From Jaltomata sinuosa (taxonomy: Eukaryota > Streptophyta > Magnoliopsida > Solanales > Solanaceae): a DNA stretch of 64,000 bases. The DNA lies in the NCBI GenBank assembly GCA_003996215.1, contig QJPP01002945.1, forward strand, positions 1-64,000. The letters are read 5' to 3'. A model generated the notes under the pieces. That model did no database searches and was not told the DNA's origin. It saw only the letters and a list, made by a program, of their open reading frames with translations. Shown here one piece after another: positions 57,593-64,000 of this stretch. Position 1 is the stretch's first letter. Each line of letters opens with the position of its first letter. Position numbers and translations under genes: made by a program.

Positions 57593-60500
57593 TGTAATGA
57601 TCCTAAAGGTCATTTTCTCTTTTTTTGTGCATTTTCTGTATTTCAAGCTTTCCCATAGCGGCTACGGGTTATTTATGACTTGCCGGGACTGACGGTTCAG
57701 TTCCCGGGCAGTTTATTTATGTTTTATTCCCTTTTTCCTATTTTGAAACTCTTAAAGTTAAAAGAGTTAACTTTGTTCAATATTTGGAGAAGATGACCTC
57801 GGATGAAAATTTCGGCAGCACTGTTAGCTCTGGAGCATTGACTTTGGACTAGGGAGACCTTTGGTTCGAGTCTCGAGGCTTCTGGACTCATTTTGGGCTA
57901 TCGTGTTACTTTTAGTTAAAGTTGAGTTTTGGCCATGGGGCACATTTTTCTTCAAAATAATATCTATTGGGAGTTTCGTCAATCTGTTGTGTCCAAAATA
58001 TCATTTTTTGTAGGGTAGCATATTTTGTTTGTGTTAATGGGGTTCTGGATGAATCTTGAGGGTCCATCCGAGCACTTGAAAACTTAGCAAAATTTTCTGT
58101 TGTGTTGGTTCTTGTGTGTCTGCTTTTGCAGGTTTTGGTCACATTTGTGAATACTGCTTTTGCGGTGAAATTCCACATTTGCGTATGGTACATTTGCAAT
58201 CAATCCCCCGCATTTATGGAGGTACGTCTATCCGTAGACCACTTTTGTGGAGATTCTGTCTCTTTTGTGACTGTTGTATTTGTAGAGAATTCCTTGCTTT
58301 TGCGGAGGTACGGGTGAACAGTGACATCCGCATTTATGATGAAATCTCCATTTTTGCGGAGATAGTTGTTAATTATTTTTTTCCTTGTTTCAAATCATTT
58401 CCAAACCAAAAATCCTCCATTGTTAGAGAACTTCTTCACCCAAACTCAGTGTGGGATCATCATATAGTGTTGGGGTGATATTTTCCTTGTCTATGATCAT
58501 TCTCTCATCATCTAATTGTAAATTTCTAGCCTTTAATTCTGTTAAATTCCTTAGTGATTCTTGAATTGTGCTTGGGTTTGGGGACTGATTCAGGCTTTAT
58601 TTTTAATATATTTTTTGCTTAATATTTTGGCCATTAATCGTTGTTTCACAAGGGATATTTTCCCTGACTTAATTTTCAAAATTTGCATACGGGCCCCATG
58701 GGTGATTTTTCACCCAAATTTTGATCCGAATTGTTAAATTGCAATATGGGTATCATTATTGATATTTTAACAAGTAGAATATCATTGTGATAGCGTGGTA
58801 GCAGTCTGAGACTTTCTGAAAAGGAAAAGTTGTGGTCTAATGATTGTGAGCACACGTGTTAGGCTTCCAAGTAGGCTACAACTTACTTACTTCAAGGTTC
58901 AGCTCTTTTAAGGTGATTGTATGGTTTTTGCTAATTTTTAGTGTGATTTTTATGGGTTGAATAGTTGATCTTAAAGGAATTCGATTCTTGTAGTCCATTT
59001 AGGGGCCTTAACTTAAAAGTGAGGTTGGGATCCTTAGTTTACCCGTGCTTGTTCCTGTAGGTCCTAGCGTAGCCAGTGTATAGCCTCAAGTGGTAGATAA
59101 TTGTTTGATTTAGCTTAGTTAGTTGGCTTTAGGGTATGGGGTGGATTGATTTAGATGTTTGACACATGGAAGTTTTGGTGGTTTTCGAGGTAGGTTAGGA
59201 GCTCGTTTATCATTTTTGCTTAGTAGTTTTAGTTTTGTATTATTTCTATGTGTAAATATATATATATATGTATATATAGGGCCCGAGGCCATATATGTTG
59301 GAATTATTGAACCCCAGGTTAATCTACTTATTCTCCTTTCAGTTTGTTTCTCTTGGTTGCTATTTTTATATGAATTATCTGTGTTAGTTTAGATTTGGGA
59401 TAGTTGTTGCATTAGAGTGAGTTCCTGTAAGAGGGTGTTAAGAGTTTGGTTCTTCTAGGTCCTATTGTAGAATGTTGACCTTTTCCTTAGCTTATGGACT
59501 TGATTGCCTTAGTGCGGGTTAATAAGAATTGATTACGGTAATTGTTGTGAAGATTGATCTATGCCCTCGACTTGTGACTATTACATCATGGCATATGAAG
59601 GATTTGATTTCATTATTGCATTCAATTTTTTAAAGAGATTTCAGTCTAGGATATTTGATACATTTTTGACTTTCTTGGGAAAACATGGTTCATTTTCAAG
59701 GTTTTGATTTAGTTAAACTTGCATGCCCGAGGGAAAGTGTTCCAAGTGGTTTTACTTGTACTTTTAAACTTGCATGCCCGAAGAAAAGTGTTTCGAGTGG
59801 TTTTCTCTAATTATTATCATTGTATATTTACTGAGATATTGTTTGGATTATGTATATGGATTTCACGAGTTCCCTATGAGTCCCACCTTTGCAAGCTACG
59901 GGTGAAGGAGGAGTATATAGTACTATTGGCACTTGGCTCATATCACATGGTATTTCATGGCATAGTTCCACTTGAATTTTCCCCATTAGGTTGATTGCTA
60001 GTAACTATTGTTTGTTGTTTGAATCCACTGGGCTTATGGGGGGTCAACTGGCTCTATTGGTTACTGGTTGTACCTACTAGGCTTATAGGGGTTTAGTTAG
60101 GTTATTCTCTGATTGTGTATACCATTCGGGCTTATGGGGGCTCGATTAGGTTGTAGCTAGACTTTTCTTCTTTACCTTACTTCGATGTTTTCATTTTACC
60201 TATTTTATATTTCTCTTAGTTGATTATTTTCCTGCCCTGGTATTATCTAGTTATGACCTGTACCCTTAAACTGACTCCATCTACTTTTTCCCTTTAGCAT
60301 ATTCATATTCTCTATGCTTTTCTCTTATTTGAGCTCAGTCAGCCTATGATGCCTATTGGGTACTGCGATTGTGGTACTCATGCTACCCTTCTACATCTTT
60401 TTCCCCAATGTAGACCCTAACATGAGTAATCGCCATTGATGATGTCATAGTGCGTAGTTGCTAATTCGGGGACCTAGGGTGAGATTTTGGCATTCGAAGC

Positions 60501-60828
60501 TGACTTATCTCCTTTTACTTTAGCATTAGTCGCTTTTTTGTATATGCAGTAACTATCATGTATATTTGTATCTATCTAGTACTCCCTATTATTGTAGTAA
60601 CTTTTGGACCAACTCATACCAGGTTTTGGGGATTTTCTATGTACTTGCTCCTTCTTTCTGCTATGTTATGTTTTTTGCTTTCATTATCTCAATCGTGTCT
60701 TTGTTTTTTCTCTCTTATGTTGTATCTCGTATTAGCCCGTTACTTGCCATTTTGGGCTAAGGGTTTTGTCTTACCTATTGGTTAGGTATAGTAGGTGCCA
60801 TCACAATATGAAAAATCGAGTCGTGATA
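57593..60828 (+). repeat. 5' LTR of element D
   Basis: It is 3236 bp, TGTAATGATCC to GAGTCGTGATA. The opening shares GGTTATTTATGACTTGCCGGGAC and the phrase TTGGTTCGAGTCTCGAGG with the LTR at 33866. It contains a TTTGCGGA/CCGCATTT word array (58120-58360), two tandem copies of AACTTGCATGCCCGAGG (59718 and 59767), and three copies of GGGCTTATGGGGG (60029-60140). The left flank GTAGG (57588-57592) is presumably the target copy; the right copy is outside the window. Confidence 0.85.
58120..58360 (+). repeat. TTTGCGGA/CCGCATTT word array in D LTR
   Basis: ACTGCTTTTGCGGTG, CCACATTTGCG, CCGCATTTATGGAGG, CTTTTGCGGAGGTACGG, CCGCATTTATGATG and CATTTTTGCGGAG recur within 240 bp, with TGCGGA and TCCGCA as inverted partners. 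Confidence 0.75.
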
Positions 60829-60830
60829 GA

Positions 60831-60843
60831 TTGACATCAAAGC
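60831..60843 (+). promoter_or_regulatory. Decayed primer binding site of element D
   Basis: TTGACATCAAAGC sits where TTGGTATCAGAGC is expected. Two of three differences are G to A, as deamination of methylated cytosine on the other strand would give. Confidence 0.7.
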
Positions 60844-61034
60844 TCTAGGTTTGCAAGTATCGTTAGTATGCGAGCAAGTATCTAGTAGAGTCTCGCAGAT
60901 CGGTGTGATGATGTATGTATCCTATATTTGGGAGGCTATAAGTAACTCTTAGGAAACCTTCCATCCTTTGGATTCGTTATCGTGCATTCCTGACTTATTT
61001 CAACCTCTAAATATTGTTGTTTTACTCTTTCTTA

Positions 61035-62358
61035 GATGGTTAGGATGAGAGCCTTTTTAACCGAGGGTGAGGCCCCTGCGCCGACAGCTAGGTCCCTAGC
61101 TAGGGGCAGAGGTAGAGGTCGACCCTAAGGTCAAGGTCGGGCACAAGCTGTAGCACCAGCTTGGGGCCAGGCCAGAGAGCCATCACCAGAATGTGTGCAT
61201 AATGGGGAGCTTGAGATTGCTCCATAGTTAGTTCCAGAGGATCCACCACCTCAACAGCCAGTGGGGCAGGGACCATCCCAGCCTCCACCTGGACTCACAG
61301 TTACATCTATGCTTCAGGCCGCTATACTTCAGTTATTAAGTGCCTTGGGAGGCATACCTCAGACTTTTGCACAGGGAGCAGTGCAGGGTGTTCAGAGTTT
61401 AGGAGTGTAGCCTGCCACTGCAGCTCCCCATAATAAGGTACCGCCAGTTCTGAGGGTTGATCCACCGATTATATCCTGACTAGTTACGACTTGTGAGGAG
61501 CAGAAGATGCTAGGTCAGTTTCTCAGATTGGCCCCACTAAGATTTTCTAGCGCTCTAGGAGAGGATGCGCAATAGTTCCTTACCACTTGCCTAGAGAGGT
61601 TGTATAACCTCTGTCTAGTGGATACTCATGGGGCAGACTACACTACCTCTTAGCTTGATGGTCCGGCGAGACAGGGGTGGAGAGAATATTCGGAGACTAG
61701 ACAATCTGGGTCCCCTTCTATGCCTTAGGCACAGTTCTATGTGGCTTTCTTGGGGAAGTACATGCCTCAAAGTGAGCATGAGAGACTTCGACATGCATTC
61801 TTAAAACTGGAGCAAGGTTCTATGAGTGTTACATAGTATGAGTTGAGGTTCCACGAGTTATCTAGACGCGCCACTATGATTCTGCCTACCGAGCATGAGA
61901 GAGTGTGGTGCTTTATCAGAGGGTTGAGGTTTAACTTTTCATGGCTACAAAGAGTATTGTGTCTTCAAACTAGTCCTTTCTAGAGGTGTTGATCATGCTT
62001 GTACCATTGGGTCTATTCACGGGAGGTCCACAGGGGCAGAAATAAGAGACCTCGACATTAGGGCATCTATAGTGGTTCCCAGTTTCATGGTAGGGGTTCT
62101 ATTGGTAGAGGTCAGAAATAGAGGTACCTTCAGCCTACTAGGACCATTCACGCCTCACTTCAGCTTTCTTCTAGTAGCACCCAGTCAGGGTACAATGGTC
62201 AGGGCTCTGGCCAGTATTCAAGGGGTTCATATTCTGGGTCTTCATGTCATGGTGGCCGTTCTGCTTCATCAAGTACTTCACAGCAGGGTAGGGGCCCTCA
62301 GGGTTGTTATGAGTGCGAGGAGTTTGGTCATTATGCTAGAGATTTTCCCCAGTGTGGG
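61035..62358 (+). pseudogene. gag: Element D gag remnant
   Basis: The ATG at 61035 (MVRMRAFLTEGEAPAPTARS) opens a complete-length gag of the family. Order: Arg/Gly-rich and Pro/Gln-rich N-terminus, TTCEEQKMLGQFLRLAPLRF, a capsid with AQFYVAFLGKYMPQSEHERL and FHELSRRATMILPTEHERV, then a Ser/Gly-rich linker. A frameshift near 61950 moves the end to another frame. The nucleocapsid knuckle CYECEEFGHYARDF (62305-62346) has lost its last Cys to Phe. About ten TAG/TGA stops, mostly at expected Gln or Trp codons, break it. Confidence 0.85.
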
Positions 62359-63084
62359 TTGGCCGAGCCTTTAGCAGCTACCCAACCTTTTAAGGTAGTA
62401 GTGCCACTGGCTAGAGGTGGTTCTTTGAGTGGTAGAGGAGGATCTCAGAGTAGTAGGGGTTCTCGTGGTGGTGCTCAGTCGGGTAGGATCAGTGGTTGCT
62501 CAGGTACTCAGCCTAGAGGTGGGCACAGTCAGTTGTATTCCATTCCTGGTAGGACAGAGGTAGAGACTTCAAACTCAGTTACCACAGGTACGATTTCAGT
62601 ATGCCATCAACTAGCGTTCGTCTTATTTGATCCGAGTTCTACTCACTCATATATTTTTGTATACTTTGCTTCTCGATTGGGATTGTCTAGTGAGCCTTTT
62701 CCTTTGATGTTGTGTGTAGCTACTCCCATAGGTGATTCTTTAGTAGTGGATCAAATATTTAGATCATATGTGGTGACTATTCGGGAGTGTGACACTAGTG
62801 TGGACTTCGTTGTGCTTGATATGTTCGATTTTGATGCTATCCTGGGCATGGACTGGTTATCCCCTTATCACGCGGTCTTGGATTTCTTTTCCAAGATTGT
62901 TACCTTAGACATGCCTAGTATACCCCCGATTGTGTGGCAGGGTTCTATTAATCACGCGCCGACGAGGATCATTGCTTATATTCACGCTAGGAGTATGGTG
63001 TCAAAGGGGTATCTAGCCTACCTTGCATATGTTTGTGATGTTAGGGCAGAGGTTCCCTTAATCGATTCAGTTCCTGTAGTCTGA
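62359..63084 (+). pseudogene. Element D protease region
   Basis: A 241-codon open frame in continuity with the knuckle: Gly/Ser/Arg-rich linker (LARGGSLSGRGGSQSSRG), then the protease loop LFDPSSTHSYIFVYFAS with the catalytic Asp kept, VGDSLVVDQIF-like text (IGDSLVVDQIFRSYVV), DFDAILGMDWLSPYHAVLDF and the linker AYLAYVCDVRAEVPLIDSVP. It ends at TGA after VPVV. It is the longest intact coding stretch of this family in the window. The first in-frame ATG is not a true start, because the domain belongs to a gag-pol polyprotein. Confidence 0.85.
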
Positions 63085-63900
63085 GAGTTCCTCGATGTTT
63101 TTAATGCTGACTTACCTGGAATCTCGCCTAAGTGTGATATAGACTTTGCTATTGATGTCGAGCTGGGCACCAGGCCCATTTCTATCCCTCTCTACCGTAT
63201 GACTCCTGGTGAGTTGGGTGAGCTTAGTGTTAAGCTTGAGGACCTTCTAGTAAGGGTTTCATTCAATCGAATGTTTGTCCATCGGGTGCTCCTTTTCTTT
63301 TTTTGAAGAAGAAGGATGACACTATATGTTTATGTACTGATTATTGACAGTTGAATAAGGTGACTATTAAGAATAAGTATCCGATGTCGCGTATTGATGA
63401 CCTATTCGACCATCTTCGGGGTGCAGCCGTATTTTCTAAGATTGTCTTGAATATGGCTACCATCAGTTGAAGATTCGGGCAGCGGACATCCCTAAGACAA
63501 CCTTCAGGACTCGCTATGGCCATTACGAGTTCCTGGTGATGTCTTTTGGGTTGACCAATGCCCCATCAGCGTTCATGGACTTGATGAATTACATGTTCAG
63601 GCCTTATTTGGACCCCTTCGTGATAGTTTTCATCGATGACATTCTGGTATACTCGAGGACTAGGGAGGAGCATGAGCAACATCTGAGGACTGTGCTCCAG
63701 ACTTTGAGAGATCAACAGCTTTATGCCAAGTTTTCAAAGTGTGAGTTCTAGCTTGAGTTTGTAGCATTCTTGGGGCACATGATGTCCATGGATGGGATTA
63801 TGGTAGACCCGGCGAAGATTGGGGCAGTTTGTGATAGTGTTTGACCCACTTCTCCTACCGAGGTTCACAAATTTGTTGGGTTGGCTGGTTATTATAGGTG
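63085..63900 (+). pseudogene. Element D reverse transcriptase remnant
   Basis: The linker CDIDFAIDVELGTRPISIP continues the protease frame after the TGA. A frameshift near 63250 and stops disrupt the first RT motifs. The open frame 63467-63751 has IPKTTFRTRYGHYEFLVMSF, GLTNAPSAFMDLMNYMF and VFIDDILVYSRTREEHEQH, with both catalytic Asp residues kept, then a TAG in place of Trp at CEFXLEF. The thumb reads FVGLAGYYRWFIEGFSSIA. Confidence 0.88.
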
Positions 63901-64000
63901 GTTCATCGAGGGCTTCTCTTCCATTGCAATACCATTGACTAGATTGACTAGGAAGGATGTCCCGTTTGAGTGGTCCGATGAGTGCGAGGCGAGCTTTTTG
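63901..64000 (+). pseudogene. Element D RNase H start, cut by window end
   Basis: LTRLTRKDVPFEWSDECEAS is the beginning of the RNase H region, matching 10309 in A and 23688 in B. The rest of pol and the 3' LTR must lie beyond the window. Confidence 0.85.

Overview
The window is plant nuclear DNA made almost entirely of nested long terminal repeat (LTR) retrotransposons of the Ty3/gypsy superfamily. The evidence is plant-type primer binding sites (initiator-Met type TGGTATCAGAGC in three families, TGGCGCC/TGGCACC type in two), gag-protease-RT-RNase H-integrase order with typical chromovirus motifs, several exact 5-bp target duplications, and no recognisable host gene, tRNA or rRNA. A eudicot with a large genome is likely. 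The long LTRs (about 3 kb) and their U5 phrases remind me of Solanaceae, but that is an impression, not a demonstrated assignment.

Layout. 1-714 is the 3' end of an LTR whose exact terminus abuts a minus-strand LTR (715-2560) of a non-coding element (H, to 7747). H sits in the gag of a degenerate plus-strand chromovirus-like element (A: gag, protease, RT, RNase H and integrase remnants 7748-12398, 3' LTR start 12399-12962). A related solo LTR with TGGAA on both sides (12963-14896) separates A from a second degenerate copy, B. B (14902-33865) is split by two younger insertions: C (17653-23682, duplication ACTAG) between RT and RNase H, and E (25649-33737, duplication GTCCT) in the C-terminal chromodomain-like part of integrase. 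C and E are non-autonomous Athila/Tat-like elements with gag-like coding only. B runs into a 3-kb LTR (33866-36833) that is followed at once by the primer site and gag of another copy, F, so one LTR serves both. F is interrupted by G (38005-48733, minus strand), the only element here with both LTRs, primer site, gag and all pol domains, although it carries stops, a frameshift and changed catalytic residues. Decayed F pol and a further LTR follow (to 54697), then a higher-order minisatellite (54705-55240), an LTR fragment of another family (K, to 57592), and element D, whose 5' LTR, gag, protease, RT and start of RNase H run off the right edge.

No element appears able to move by itself. What stands out is non-coding structure: (i) E carries an extra inverted LTR piece inside its target duplication, so both outer ends are LTR 5' ends; (ii) several unrelated LTR families each have a different short inverted word repeated as a small array, in four of them just upstream of a TATA-like box; (iii) C and E share a colinear series of conserved non-coding islands; (iv) a short TTCGAGGACGAA-like inverted motif lies just before the polypurine tract in every family where that site is visible. 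All identities are by eye; no alignment or database search was run.
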